A DNA stretch of 64,000 bases from Bradyrhizobium sp. WSM471 (GTDB taxonomy: Bacteria > Pseudomonadota > Alphaproteobacteria > Rhizobiales > Xanthobacteraceae), in contig NZ_CM001442.1 in the NCBI RefSeq assembly GCF_000244915.1, positions 6,708,012-6,772,011 of the forward strand. The letters run 5' to 3'. The translations under genes and the position numbers were made by a program. The notes under the pieces were generated by a model, which searched no databases, was not told where the DNA came from, and worked only from the letters and a program-made list of their open reading frames with translations. This document shows, piece after piece, positions 17,781 through 27,016 of the stretch; the stretch's first letter is position 1; each line of letters begins with the position of its first letter.

Positions 17781-19434
17781 GGCTCTGACTCATTTCTGAT
17801 GAAGTTCGCCGGCGACTGTGGTTCTTCAACGGAGAATCGGCGCCATGCGGACAGGCTTTCGAATTTCATCGCTAGTACCGAGTGGTTTGGTCTTTGATGG
17901 CGTAAGTGATTCAGAGGATTCGGTTATTCTGGCTGTTCGGTCAGAGGCTGCGGAGGCCCAGTGCCCTTTGTGCGCGACAGCGTCGCGCCGAATCCATAGC
18001 TGATACATCCGGCACGTGGCTGATTTGCCGTCAGCGGGCAGAACGGTGCGCCTCCGATTGCTCACGCGGCGCTTCACATGTGAGGTGCCGCATTGCCGCC
18101 GGCGGATCTTCGCGGAGCGGTTTGGAGAAGACATCGTCCCGCTTCGACGGCGCCGGACGGCACGGTTGGAATACATCGTCCATACTTGGGGTTGGCGCTC
18201 GGCGGCCGGCCGGCGGCAAGCTTCGCCAAGCGGCTCATGCTGCCCGTCAGCAACGATACCTTGCTGCGGGTGGTCCGCCGGCGGACGGCGATGCCGACAG
18301 ATCCATTGCTTGTTGTGGGCATCGATGACTGGGCGTTCCGGAGAAATCATCGATACGGGACGATCGTGTGCGATTTGGAGCGCCGGCGGATCGTTACCCT
18401 GCTGCCCGACAGGGAAACTGCGACCGTTCGGGCGTGGCTATCGAAGCACCCAGCGATCAACATTGTGTCGCGAGATCGCGGTGGTGGATACGGCGAGGCA
18501 GCAGCCAAGGCGCTGCCGAACGCCATCCAAGTCGCCGACCGCTGGCATCTGATGGAAAATGCGAGCGCGGCCTTCCTTGATGCGGTGCGCCGCTCCATGA
18601 ACAGAATCCGAACCGCAATTGGAGCGACGACGATCAACCCGGAATTGCTGACCTGTGCGGAAAAGCTGCGCTATCAGGGCTATTTGCGGCGGCAGGACAG
18701 CCATGCCGTAATTACGGCTCTCGTCAGCGACGGTGTGTCGCTCAAGGAGATCGTCCGCCGCACAGGACATAGTCGCAATCTGGTTCGCCAAATTAGCCGC
18801 GGCGGCGGTACGGATATGTTCCGCACCCGTCAAAGCACCCTGGACGGGCATCTGCCGTTCCTGGACGCGCAGTGGTCAGTCGGCTGTCGCAACGGTGCCG
18901 AGCTCTGGCGCCGCTTGAAGGGACAAGGCTTCAAGGGATCGCTGCGCGTCGTGGCGGAATGGGCGACGCGACGGCGACGTGCCGAGACTATCAGCCATCA
19001 ACAATTGCAGAAGGTCCCCGCCGCCAGGACGATAGCGCAGCTGATGACGACGAAGCGCGACCACCTAACCAAAGCCGAGACCGTCACGCTTGCGGTCATC
19101 GAACAAAACGTTCCTATGCTGGCCGATGCCCAAGCTCTCGTTGGCCGCTTCCACGCGATGATCCGAAAGAAGGCCGAGATGGAGCTCGAACCTTGGATTG
19201 ATGACTCCAAGCGGAGCCTCATTGCCTCGTTCGCGAATGGCATTGCCAACGATATGGGCGCGGTGCACGCGGCTATCACGCAACCATGGTCCAATGGTCA
19301 AGTGGAAGCTCAGATCACCAACCTCAAGCTGGGTCAAACGGCAAATGTACGGGCGCGCTAAGCTCGATCTCCTTCAGGCTAGGCTGATTGGCGCGCCATA
19401 AAAACAAACACGATCATCGAATATGCGTCAGAGC
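17781..19434 (+). mobile_element. ISL3-family insertion sequence, inactivated
   Basis: The left end GGCTCTGACTCATTTCTGAT pairs with the right end, whose reverse complement reads GGCTCTGACGCATATTCGAT (one base offset). GGCTCT is the usual ISL3 terminus. The element of about 1.65 kb carries a single transposase gene that is broken, while its ends and 8-bp target duplication remain. Insertion was therefore fairly recent relative to the other relics nearby. Confidence 0.8.
17845..19401 (+). pseudogene. tnp: ISL3 transposase with nonsense and frameshift mutations
   Basis: The start MRTGFRISSLVPSGLVFDGV and the zinc-finger region (CPLCATASRRIHS) are followed by an in-frame TGA at 18001-18003 where Arg (CGA) is expected. 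The same frame continues HVADLPSAGRTVRLRLLTRR and FTCEVPHCRRRIFAERF, and near 18186 a one-base loss moves the match to LALGGRPAASFAKRLMLPVS. The DDE core follows: VVGIDDWAFRR, IVSRDRGGGYGEAAAKALPN, QVADRWHLMEN, and WSNGQVEAQITNLK with the Glu. Near 19330 one extra G moves the tail KRQMYGRAKLDLLQARLIGA into another frame. One nonsense and two frameshifts make it inactive. Confidence 0.85.
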
Positions 19435-19442
19435 CGAACGCT
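19435..19442. repeat. Right target-site duplication of the ISL3 element
   Basis: CGAACGCT, identical to 17773-17780. After it, about 240 bp up to 19685 contain no gene I can recognise. Confidence 0.75.
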
Positions 19443-19685
19443 GACCCCAGCTATTCCATCGCAAGTCAGTACTGGTCTGGACGAAATCAGCAGTAGGCCG
19501 GGGTCATGGTTGGACGCTGACGGGGCCAGTTGGGCATCCGGAACTCCGCAACCGTAACAGCACCAGCGCTCGTGCCGCACGGTACGCCAAAGGCACCGGT
19601 TCGGTTTGACGCGCGGGTCGCGCTGCCGGACGGAGATGCGCTTCGCCGCTGCTGGCGGACATAGTCCAATTCGCTCCCACACCCC

Positions 19686-20171
19686 CTACCCAGGGGACCT
19701 GTTCGTGTGCGCCACAGGCGAGTCAACGACCTGACTTTCTGAGCCGCTGGGAGAACTCGGCGGCTGCTCCTCAAGATGCATGCGCTCGCGCGCGTTCGCG
19801 GGCTTCGCGGCGACGCTGGAAGCGCTCGCGTCAGCGGTTCGCTCGTTCCGAGGGCTGGGCACCGATGGCACCGGCCCGGCCGTTTCGACTGGGACCTTCT
19901 CCGTCGGCTCGTCTTGGCCTGGGCGCGCCTCCATGGTCTCGAGCACAACTCGCCCTCTCACCGTGATTCTCCAACCGCCGTTTTGGCGCTCAACGAGGCC
20001 GTCCGAAAAAATGTCCAGCCCGGGAACGCGCGCGGCCAGCCGTTTGGTGCGCTCGGCCCATTCCGGGCCGCTGGTCGCGAGGATTGCCATGTCCCGCTTG
20101 AGGTCCGCCATCACGGCAAATCCTTGGGGGTAACTCACCAGGATCTTCAAGACTGTGACCTGGAAGTTCAC
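19686..20171 (-). CDS. Conserved hypothetical protein (161 aa), possible winged helix
   Basis: The protein starts MNFQVTVLKILVSYPQGFAV and continues MADLKRDMAILATSGPEWAE, RLAARVPGLDIFSDGLVERQ and GGWRITVRGRVVLETMEARP. The first 90 residues have the helix and wing pattern of a small winged-helix domain (LVERxxGGWRIT). The rest is a disordered Pro/Ser/Glu-rich tail. I recall similar short proteins from Bradyrhizobium genomes without known function. It follows the 64-residue gene at 20188-20382 by 16 bp in the same direction, so the two are likely one operon. Confidence 0.7.
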   Translation of the reverse strand: MNFQVTVLKILVSYPQGFAVMADLKRDMAILATSGPEWAERTKRLAARVPGLDIFSDGLVERQNGGWRITVRGRVVLETMEARPGQDEPTEKVPVETAGPVPSVPSPRNERTADASASSVAAKPANARERMHLEEQPPSSPSGSESQVVDSPVAHTNRSPG

Positions 20172-20187
20172 TCCGCACCTCGCCCGA

Positions 20188-20382
20188 TCAACGCCACATG
20201 ATCGACGCTCGGGCCAGGGCTTTACGCCCTATATGCCGCAGCAGCTTCGGCGTTGTTTCGTCGGTCTTTGCGGCTTCGACGATCTCGGAGGCCAAACCAG
20301 CGCCGCTCCCCTTGCGCGGAAGCGTCTGGCAGACCTCGTCAAGTACCGCTTGCGATAGAGCGGTCGTGGGGTGTTCAACCAT
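20188..20382 (-). CDS. Small conserved hypothetical protein (64 aa)
   Basis: The product reads MVEHPTTALSQAVLDEVCQT, then AGLASEIVEAAKTDETTPKL and LRHIGRKALARASIMWR. It resembles small rhizobial proteins of unknown function that occur beside proteins like the one at 19686-20171. Helical, soluble, no motif. First gene of a likely two-gene operon. Confidence 0.6.
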   Translation of the reverse strand: MVEHPTTALSQAVLDEVCQTLPRKGSGAGLASEIVEAAKTDETTPKLLRHIGRKALARASIMWR

Positions 20383-20549
20383 GGACGCCTATCCTACCGT
20401 AAGTCTTTCGACCTTGGGATTCCCGCATTTGAGGTAAACTCTGCCGCGTTGCGCACGAGGGCTCGCGCTCTACTGATGTACCGCGGTCTTGATTCTGATC
20501 GATGCGGACTCAAATTGGTAGGCCGAGCTGCAGCTCGGCCTACGGTTCG

Positions 20550-20781
20550 CCCTGGCGTGAAGACAAGAAGGCGGATCGGCTTTGGAGCGGGTATCTCGTT
20601 TGAAGGAAGACGAGCGACAAGTTTCGAGCTCGCAGCGGCTCGAAATCGGGACGCGTCCGGTCCTGCTCCGCGTGATGATCTCGAGATCGTTGAACCTGCC
20701 CCTCAGTTTAACCGTCCGGCCCCGCGAACCTTTGTCCTCGCAGTGCATCCAGACCTTCTCGATGAGCGGCTGTGCCTTCCT
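20550..20781 (-). pseudogene. dinB: DNA polymerase IV (dinB) C-terminal relic
   Basis: On the minus strand the segment RKAQPLIEKVWMHCEDKGSR, then RTVKLRGRFNDLEIITRSRT and VPISSRCELE, matches the little-finger domain of DinB. After a frameshift KPIRLLVF resembles the DinB ending KPIRLLGV. The catalytic palm and finger domains are absent, so this is a fragment. No function is expected. Confidence 0.65.
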
Positions 20782-21101
20782 GACAACGGGGGGGACGCCG
20801 GGGTGTCGACACCCAGTCAAGGCGATGCCGGTGATCTTGACGACGCGGCGCCGCGTGCAACCGCCCGCAACTGACTGGAAAGCGCACACAGCAAATATCA
20901 GTCTCCTCACACCGGCGTCGGACTTGAACGCTTCCCCGATGGTAGCAAGCGGACTTTCTACGTGGCCACCCCGCGCCGCAACAATGTGACGAATTCATTT
21001 GCATATCCGTCATGTGCAGCGACGCTGCCTGCATCAGCCGAGCGACTCGGTCGTAAGCTCGTCGTGCAGCAGATGTTCGCGATTGAACATGAGAGGCCTC
21101 C

Positions 21102-21354
21102 ATCATCATTCAACATCCCGCGTTTGTCGTGTTCAGCCGTGTCCGGCTGAAGACGTTAATGTCGGGGACCAGACACTGAGGCGCGAGTATCCCGCCGTTG
21201 GCGCCGAAGAACATGGTTTTGCCCTCTTCAAGCGAGGCTCGCAAGCGGCTTTGGTGGCACGTGGATTGCTGGGACACCCCAAAGATTCTGTACGACCATG
21301 ACGGCCTTGCTGTCGCTGACCCAGGAGTTCAAATGAAGCTTGCTCGATTGATCG
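21102..21354. repeat. 253-bp direct repeat, copy 2
   Basis: Counterpart of 16338-16590 in the same orientation. It ends 17 bp before the zinc-ribbon gene. The 300 bp before it hold no recognised gene. Confidence 0.75.
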
Positions 21355-21370
21355 AAAATGCCATGGAGCG

Positions 21371-21790
21371 ATGGTGTATGGCATCTGCACAGAAGCGCAT
21401 CGCAGCATGTTGGTGTGTGCGATGGCCAATATGCTGGCCGCTCAATCGTCGGAGGTGCGGGCCAAGGGCGAGGCCATGATTCAGCAAGCTGACAGGCTGC
21501 TTTGCGAAAGCTGGAACGAGCGCATGTGGAGCGACGGCGAACCGATCGATCCTTCGCCCACCATCGACCAAGCTGTAAATGGAGGTTTCCCTTGGCTCGA
21601 GATCAGGTGCGCGCGCTGTAAGACGCCGAGCGACGTCGACCTTGCGGCGATGAAGCACCCGCCAACCACCTTCGTGCATGATCTCGCCAGCCGGCTGCGC
21701 TGCCGCAAATGCGCCAAGGTGGGCCGGCGTCCATCCGCGACTCTGTTACAATTGGCTTGGCAGCCTCGCCACCCTCGAACCGAAGCCTGA
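21371..21790 (+). CDS. Zinc-ribbon hypothetical protein upstream of SRAP gene
   Basis: The 139-residue product has DPSPTIDQAVNGGFPWLEIR followed by CARCKTPSDVDLAAMKHPPT, FVHDLASRLRCRKCAK and GRRPSATLLQLA. Two CxxC pairs about 38 residues apart should bind one zinc ion. I recall such proteins as common hypotheticals in rhizobia. The start is uncertain; ATG 21422 (MANMLAAQSSEVRAKGEAMI) is an alternative. It ends 3 bp before the SRAP gene, so the pair is likely co-transcribed. Confidence 0.7.
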   Translation: MVYGICTEAHRSMLVCAMANMLAAQSSEVRAKGEAMIQQADRLLCESWNERMWSDGEPIDPSPTIDQAVNGGFPWLEIRCARCKTPSDVDLAAMKHPPTTFVHDLASRLRCRKCAKVGRRPSATLLQLAWQPRHPRTEA

Positions 21791-21793
21791 CTG

Positions 21794-22519
21794 ATGTGCA
21801 ATCTCTACTCGATCACGACAAACCAGGCCGCCATCAGCGCGCTGTTCCGCGTCGTGAACCGATACGTTGGCAATCTGGCGCCGATGCCCGGCGTGTTTCC
21901 CGACTACAAGGCGCCGATCGTGCGCAACGGAGCCGAGGGCCGCGAACTCGCTACTGCGCGATGGGGAATGCCATCGTCGTCAAAAGCGCTGATGGACGCC
22001 ACCAAGAAACGAGCCGAAAAGCTGCAGGCCAAAGGCAAGGCAGTGGATTTCAAGGAATTGCTCAGAATGGAGCCGGACGGCGGCACGACAAACATCCGTA
22101 ACGTGAAGAGCAAGCACTGGACGCGATGGCTGGGGACCGAAAATCGCTGCGTGGTGCCGTTCAACTCCTTCAGCGAGTTCAACAAGGCCGAGGGCGGCGA
22201 TATCTGGTTCGCGCTCGATGAGACCCGTCCGCTCGCCTGCTTCGCCGGCATCTGGACCAACTGGACATCAGTCCGGAAGGTCAAAGAGGGCGAGACCACC
22301 AACGACCTCTACGCATTCCTCACGACGGAGCCCAACGCTGAAGTTGGCGCCATCCACCCAGAGGCGATGCCGGTAATCCTGCCGACGCCCGAAGAGGTCG
22401 AAACCTGGATGACTGTCCCCGTGCACGAGGCGTTGAAGCTGCAGCGGCCGCTTCCCGATGGGTCACTCCAGATCGTCGCTCGCGGCGCCAAGGAAGATCC
22501 GACCGGACCCGCGCCGTGA
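21794..22519 (+). CDS. SRAP-domain protein (YedK/HMCES-like)
   Basis: The 241-residue protein begins MCNLYSITTNQAAISALFRV. Cys2 becomes the N-terminal residue after Met removal and is the residue that links covalently to abasic sites in single-stranded DNA in this family. Further family features are NRYVGNLAPMPGVFPDYKAP, ELATARWGMP, CVVPFNSFSEF, FAGIWTNWTS, DLYAFLTTEPN and the His in AIHPEAMPVILP. SRAP proteins shield abasic sites at replication forks. Length is typical. Its neighbour is a zinc-ribbon protein ending 3 bp upstream. Confidence 0.93.
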   Translation: MCNLYSITTNQAAISALFRVVNRYVGNLAPMPGVFPDYKAPIVRNGAEGRELATARWGMPSSSKALMDATKKRAEKLQAKGKAVDFKELLRMEPDGGTTNIRNVKSKHWTRWLGTENRCVVPFNSFSEFNKAEGGDIWFALDETRPLACFAGIWTNWTSVRKVKEGETTNDLYAFLTTEPNAEVGAIHPEAMPVILPTPEEVETWMTVPVHEALKLQRPLPDGSLQIVARGAKEDPTGPAP

Positions 22520-22870
22520 CGGACGAGACGACAATCAAGTGAAGGCGCCGGTGCTTGTCGAAATGGATGCGTTTTTAGCCGCTCACCGTTGAAACCTTCG
22601 CCAGTCTCCAAATTTCGCCTCTTCCCTTTGAGAGGAGTTCCGCCACGGTTGTGTCGCGGGACATCGTGTGCCCCGTGCCCGCCGGTGGTATCGCGTTCAA
22701 GTCGGTCGCATGCTCGAAGACATCACACCGACAACGGCGCTTTGTTCCTCGACGGCTGCGGCAGTACACTAGATATTCTCGCAAACCTTTTCGATTAATG
22801 AATTGATCTTGCTGAGATCGGTCAGAACGTCGCGGAAGTTGCCGTTCATGCCGCCCGCTCTGTCAAGAAA
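22520..22870. other. No recognisable gene
   Basis: About 350 bp between the SRAP gene and the PIN-like gene, which converge on it. The minus-strand frame at 22575-22784 (RDTTVAELLSKGRGEIWRLA) looks faintly coding but has no recognised family. Confidence 0.4.
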
Positions 22871-24016
22871 TCAAATCTCAGGCTCGATTAGCTGCTCCCG
22901 AATTTTCGAGTAGTGGCCGGCCTTCTCGACCCGGTGGACCAGTGCAGTGAATCCGGGGATTTTATCCCTTGCCATGCGGAAGGCCTCGTGCGTTCGCTTA
23001 TCAACGTATGTCACATCCGCGTAGGCCGCTAAGCAACTCAGGTGAGTATCGTTCAAATCGCTGCCCTTCCACTCCTTCCCGTCCGGCCTGAATCGATCGA
23101 CGCTGGACTGGATGATTTGCGATGGCAGTCGTCGTGCTGGGACAGTCGCTTTAAGCTCGCCCCACGGCAGTCGCGTTATTTGGTTGATCACCCGCAGTTT
23201 TGCGCGAAACACCGCGAGAGTCCCGACATCACCGACCGTTGTGTTCTCATCAATGTCAGAGACGTCGATGCCGTTCGCTTCGAGGATTTGTAGCCCCGGA
23301 TTTTTGTGCGACAGGGTGTCCATACCAAACCGGCGCACCGCTTCCAGAAAAGTCGCCGAGACGCCTTCAGCATTGGAGAGGCGTCGGTCGCCACGCGTCT
23401 TGATGTCTTGGCTCAACGCATCGTGCATGCCTCCCAAGCGCTGCAGAATCTCTTCCGGTGGGCGGAGCTTCCCCCGCAGGAGATCGACAACCTTGAGGTG
23501 GGAAACCTCCGCGAAGCCGGAACGGGAGATCGCAACGATTTCTCTGTCCCGCTCCTGTCGCTGGGTCAGTTCGGATTTAAGCAACGGCCAGACCTCTAGG
23601 AAGGCGCGAATGATTTCGACGCCGCGCCCTACACGCAAAAGACCAGGCGCCACGGCTCTGCGGATCTCCGCGGCATCCATAGCGGGCGTGCTGAAAGCGG
23701 CACGGACCTCGATGGACAGCACATCGATAATACCTCCAATGATATCATCTTCGCGCGCGGATCGAATGGAAGCGACGAACGGGAGCGATTTGAGGTAAGC
23801 GATGCGCTCTACGATGACGCGTTCATCCTGATGCGAAAGCAGCTCTTGAATATGGTGCCAGCATAGAAGCAGGACGTTGTTGCCGGCATCGAACGCGCGT
23901 TGAAAATCCCGTGCAGCACGCCTCCGATCGCTGTCTATCGATGCGTGATCACGGGCGATATCGCCGAGATGGGATGAATCAAGCGCCACAAATCTTGGTT
24001 TGATGAGCAAATTCAT
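22871..24016 (-). CDS. PIN-like domain protein (putative RNase, defence context)
   Basis: I start it at ATG 24016 (MNLLIKPRFVALDSSHLGDI), the first ATG; a GTG at 24079 would add 21 residues. The 381-residue protein has an acidic pair pattern like a PIN nuclease: ALDSSHLGDIARD near the N terminus and, near the C terminus, KGSDLNDTHLSCLAAYADVT and YVDKRTHEAFR, the usual late Asp and the final VDK/D. The middle is helical. PIN proteins cut RNA and often act as toxins. It is divergent from the HEPN-like gene, 198 bp apart, at the start of the defence-type region. I infer an abortive-infection role; family assignment is by pattern only. Confidence 0.6.
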   Translation of the reverse strand: MNLLIKPRFVALDSSHLGDIARDHASIDSDRRRAARDFQRAFDAGNNVLLLCWHHIQELLSHQDERVIVERIAYLKSLPFVASIRSAREDDIIGGIIDVLSIEVRAAFSTPAMDAAEIRRAVAPGLLRVGRGVEIIRAFLEVWPLLKSELTQRQERDREIVAISRSGFAEVSHLKVVDLLRGKLRPPEEILQRLGGMHDALSQDIKTRGDRRLSNAEGVSATFLEAVRRFGMDTLSHKNPGLQILEANGIDVSDIDENTTVGDVGTLAVFRAKLRVINQITRLPWGELKATVPARRLPSQIIQSSVDRFRPDGKEWKGSDLNDTHLSCLAAYADVTYVDKRTHEAFRMARDKIPGFTALVHRVEKAGHYSKIREQLIEPEI

Positions 24017-24214
24017 TTTGTTGCAAGCCGAGCAGCGCGTAGTGCTGACACACCCAGCAGGCCGAAATCGCACGTTCACGGCCGGGAGAATCAGCGAAAG
24101 TGCAATTATACTGCCAGGCTCACCATTTCGGCTGAATTCGGTCGGAATGGGGGAACCAAGCTGTCTTTGCTAGGCCACCGATCTTCCGTTGAAGAATAAC
24201 TCTCGAGGCCATCG

Positions 24215-25531
24215 ATGAGCGAGACCAGACCAATTGAGCCCTTCCAATTCAAGGGGGCCCTTCGTCTAGGCCAGGACAGCGTTGACGTGAACTTTCAGGC
24301 CCATGTCGACCGGCGCGGCGAACTCCTCATCAAACTACAGGAATTGCCACTCACCGAGGAGACCCGGTTTATCCTCACGGAGTGGCACCGCGAAGGTGAC
24401 CTGATCACCTATTTTTGCCTTTCCGGACAGGCCGGGGATAATGTCAGTCTCAATACCGAGCGCCTGTACTTCAACTCGGTCGGGCCCCATTCGGACTCCA
24501 AACGTGGCTCGTACTTCGTGTTTGATGCGGTCTGCAAGATTGCGACGCTCAGACGTAAAGCCACAAGCCCTTCGCCGACACCGGTGTACCTTCTCAGCTT
24601 ACAGGCATTTCAATGTTTCCCGCAGGTCACCGCGACGTGCGCGTTAGGCGAACTCACGGCAGGCGGTGATGTCCGCGAGACCGATCTGCAAAATGTTACG
24701 GGCTATATCCAGCTTCGGGCACATGAACAGCCAGCAGATCTCGCCCAATGGCGCGCCAACGCCAAGCGCTTGCTCGATCACGTCCGCCGGGTGATGTCGT
24801 TTGCCGCTGGTGCCAATCTCGCCGATCCCTCCTTGACGTTCTTCTTGGACGGGGATGCGGAAATTACCGTTCAGCCCCATACGTCCCATCGTACGCCGTT
24901 GATCCCATCCTTTCCGATGGTTGGCCGCGACGACATCTTCTCGGCGGCGGTCACCTCTTTCTTTTCGCCGCCGTTCGACGCGAAGAATCTCTGGATGGCG
25001 CTGGAATGGATTGCCATGGAGGCAACGTATAACGAAGTACGTCTTGTCAATGCAATGACAGCGCTGGAGAATCTCGTTAGCTCGAACACGCGGGACATCA
25101 GGCAGTTGCTTGACGATGCGCTCTTCGCAAAGCTGAAATCCGTACTCACGGCGGCGATCAAGGAGTTCGCAGAGAAGAACGAGTTCCAAACCATTGATCC
25201 TGCGCTTGCCGACGAACTGACGGTAAAGCTCGCTGAACTTCAGCGTCGCTCCCTGCGCCGTAAGCTCGATATTCTACTGGAACGCTGGTCAGTGCCGATG
25301 GATGGCATCACAAAATCGATGATCCGCAGCGCATTCAACGCCCGAAACGAAATTATTCACGAGGGGCGTTACTATGTAGAAGGAGAGAAGCGACCGGAGC
25401 TTTGGGGACATTATTGCGTCGTTCGCGAAATCGTCACCCGGCTGATCTTTAGCGCAATTGGCTTTAAGGGATGTTACATCTCACACCTTGGCGGATATCA
25501 CCACGCGGTCTTTCCGCCTCAGACGAGTTAG
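24215..25531 (+). CDS. HEPN-like protein with RxxxxH motif (ApeA-like)
   Basis: The 438-residue protein has an N-terminal beta-rich half starting RPIEPFQFKGALRLG, and a helical C-terminal half with AMTALENLVSS and IRSAFNARNEIIHEGRYYVE. RNEIIH (residues 377-382) is the RxxxxH RNase motif of HEPN domains, preceded by a polar Asn/Ala helix as usual. The layout of a beta-rich N-terminal part plus C-terminal HEPN resembles ApeA, a known anti-phage protein thought to cut RNA on infection. I cannot confirm homology to ApeA from sequence alone. Its end overlaps the convergent DUF5677-like gene by 4 bp. Confidence 0.6.
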   Translation: MSETRPIEPFQFKGALRLGQDSVDVNFQAHVDRRGELLIKLQELPLTEETRFILTEWHREGDLITYFCLSGQAGDNVSLNTERLYFNSVGPHSDSKRGSYFVFDAVCKIATLRRKATSPSPTPVYLLSLQAFQCFPQVTATCALGELTAGGDVRETDLQNVTGYIQLRAHEQPADLAQWRANAKRLLDHVRRVMSFAAGANLADPSLTFFLDGDAEITVQPHTSHRTPLIPSFPMVGRDDIFSAAVTSFFSPPFDAKNLWMALEWIAMEATYNEVRLVNAMTALENLVSSNTRDIRQLLDDALFAKLKSVLTAAIKEFAEKNEFQTIDPALADELTVKLAELQRRSLRRKLDILLERWSVPMDGITKSMIRSAFNARNEIIHEGRYYVEGEKRPELWGHYCVVREIVTRLIFSAIGFKGCYISHLGGYHHAVFPPQTS

Positions 25532-26811
25532 ATTGATCTTTCTTTCCCCTCCGCAAGATCAGGGTCGTTCTGCCCGGAACCACGGCACGCTTCATCGTCC
25601 CGCTCGAGTTTTTCGTGCGCTGCCTGAAACAGTATTCCAATCTCGTCCATGATTTCGTTCATCGCCCGCACCGCAACCGTATTGTCCAGCGTGGGATGCA
25701 ATTTCAACAGTACTGCCGAGATCAGCAAGAGCGATATGGCGGTCGAATGCGCGGGATCGGCCAGGCCCGCGTTGCTTGGTCCGGCGAGCAGCGTCGTGGC
25801 CCCCTCCAAGAGCCCCATCCTGTGGAATATCCCTTTTGGATTGGCATGTACGTTGTGGCTCGCGAGACGGTAATAAGGGGAGAGATGATGAATACTCGCT
25901 GATGCCTGAATGTCAGCGATCGTGGGATTTTCCTTGCCGAGGGCTTCGGCCGCCCAGCCATAGCTGTTACCAAACGCTTTGCCGAACCTGTCGATTGCTT
26001 GCCTATAGTCTTTGTCGAGACTGTCGATCGTTTCGTCGTCCATCGGCTGAACATGAAGCTGGGTCTCGAAGCGCTTGTATTGCTGAGCGGCTTTTCTGGC
26101 TTCAACCACCTCATGCATGCGATAGCGTTCAGCCAGGCTCTCGCCATGTGTTTCGAGCAGGGAGACCGTGGCGGCGATCTCATGCATGGTACGCCACCGT
26201 GCCATGCCACCGTCGGCAAATCCGCCGCTGAGGAGGCAAACCACCTCTTCTGTGATCTGACAAGCGCGCGCATGGAGCCGGATGAGGAGGTCAAACGTCA
26301 GCGGACGATCCCCGCCACCGGCGGCGCGAAGCGCAGTGTTGATACCGCTGCCTAGCTCGCGGGAAATAGTGCAAAGCATCTTCAGGCGTTCTAAGCCTGG
26401 TCCCCAGCGCAGCTGGAGGTTTCGGCGAAATTGCTCTATCTCGCGCTTTTGCGCACGTGACTCCTTCGGCCAGCGGCGCCTCATGCTTTTCAGAACGAGT
26501 TCCGTTCCAACAACGGTCATCTCCTGAAGGAAGCCGGGCAGCGAGTTCGATAGCTGCTCCATTCTCTCTTCCGCCTTTCGTCCGTCTTCCTTCGTGAACT
26601 CAATCCGAATGCCGGCTAGCGCCGGTTCATCGATATCGAGATCGACCGATGATGTCCTCTCATCCAATACGCGCTCCGCAAGCTTGGTCAGTTTGGACTT
26701 CGAGAGCTTTAAGCCTTGGTCACGGAGTTTTTCGTCAAGCAGTTCCGTACAAATCTTGAGCGGCCACTGCCGCTCCAAGATATCGTCGACGGTTTGCTGT
26801 AGCGATTTCAT
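25528..26811 (-). CDS. DUF5677-like protein
   Basis: The 427-residue, mostly helical protein contains LLIRLHARACQITEEVVCLL, GGFADGGMARWRTMHEIAAT and LAERYRMHEVVEARKAAQQY, followed by LSPYYRLASHNVHANPKGIF. The ARWRTMHE and RYxxHE arrangement is that of DUF5677, a family often found in mobile and defence regions with no known biochemical activity; it has a HEPN-like feel, but no RxxxxH motif is evident. It converges on the HEPN-like gene. ATG 26811 has CTGCAGGCA upstream, a weak ribosome site. Confidence 0.6.
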   Translation of the reverse strand: MKSLQQTVDDILERQWPLKICTELLDEKLRDQGLKLSKSKLTKLAERVLDERTSSVDLDIDEPALAGIRIEFTKEDGRKAEERMEQLSNSLPGFLQEMTVVGTELVLKSMRRRWPKESRAQKREIEQFRRNLQLRWGPGLERLKMLCTISRELGSGINTALRAAGGGDRPLTFDLLIRLHARACQITEEVVCLLSGGFADGGMARWRTMHEIAATVSLLETHGESLAERYRMHEVVEARKAAQQYKRFETQLHVQPMDDETIDSLDKDYRQAIDRFGKAFGNSYGWAAEALGKENPTIADIQASASIHHLSPYYRLASHNVHANPKGIFHRMGLLEGATTLLAGPSNAGLADPAHSTAISLLLISAVLLKLHPTLDNTVAVRAMNEIMDEIGILFQAAHEKLERDDEACRGSGQNDPDLAEGKERSI

Positions 26812-27016
26812 TGCCTGCAGCTCCTAGTCGGCTATCGTACTGGCGCCCGACCCTCTCCGCCCAGCGGTCAATAGACGAGGGCGCGCGCAAGACATGTCCG
26901 CGTCGCGTTTATCTGGGCTTATCGGCGAGCAATTGGATGCATCCGATTCGAGCATCAGCCTAACACACCCTGCGACGCGTCCCGCGGTATCTTGCGAGAT
27001 AGGGTGAAACCGCGGA

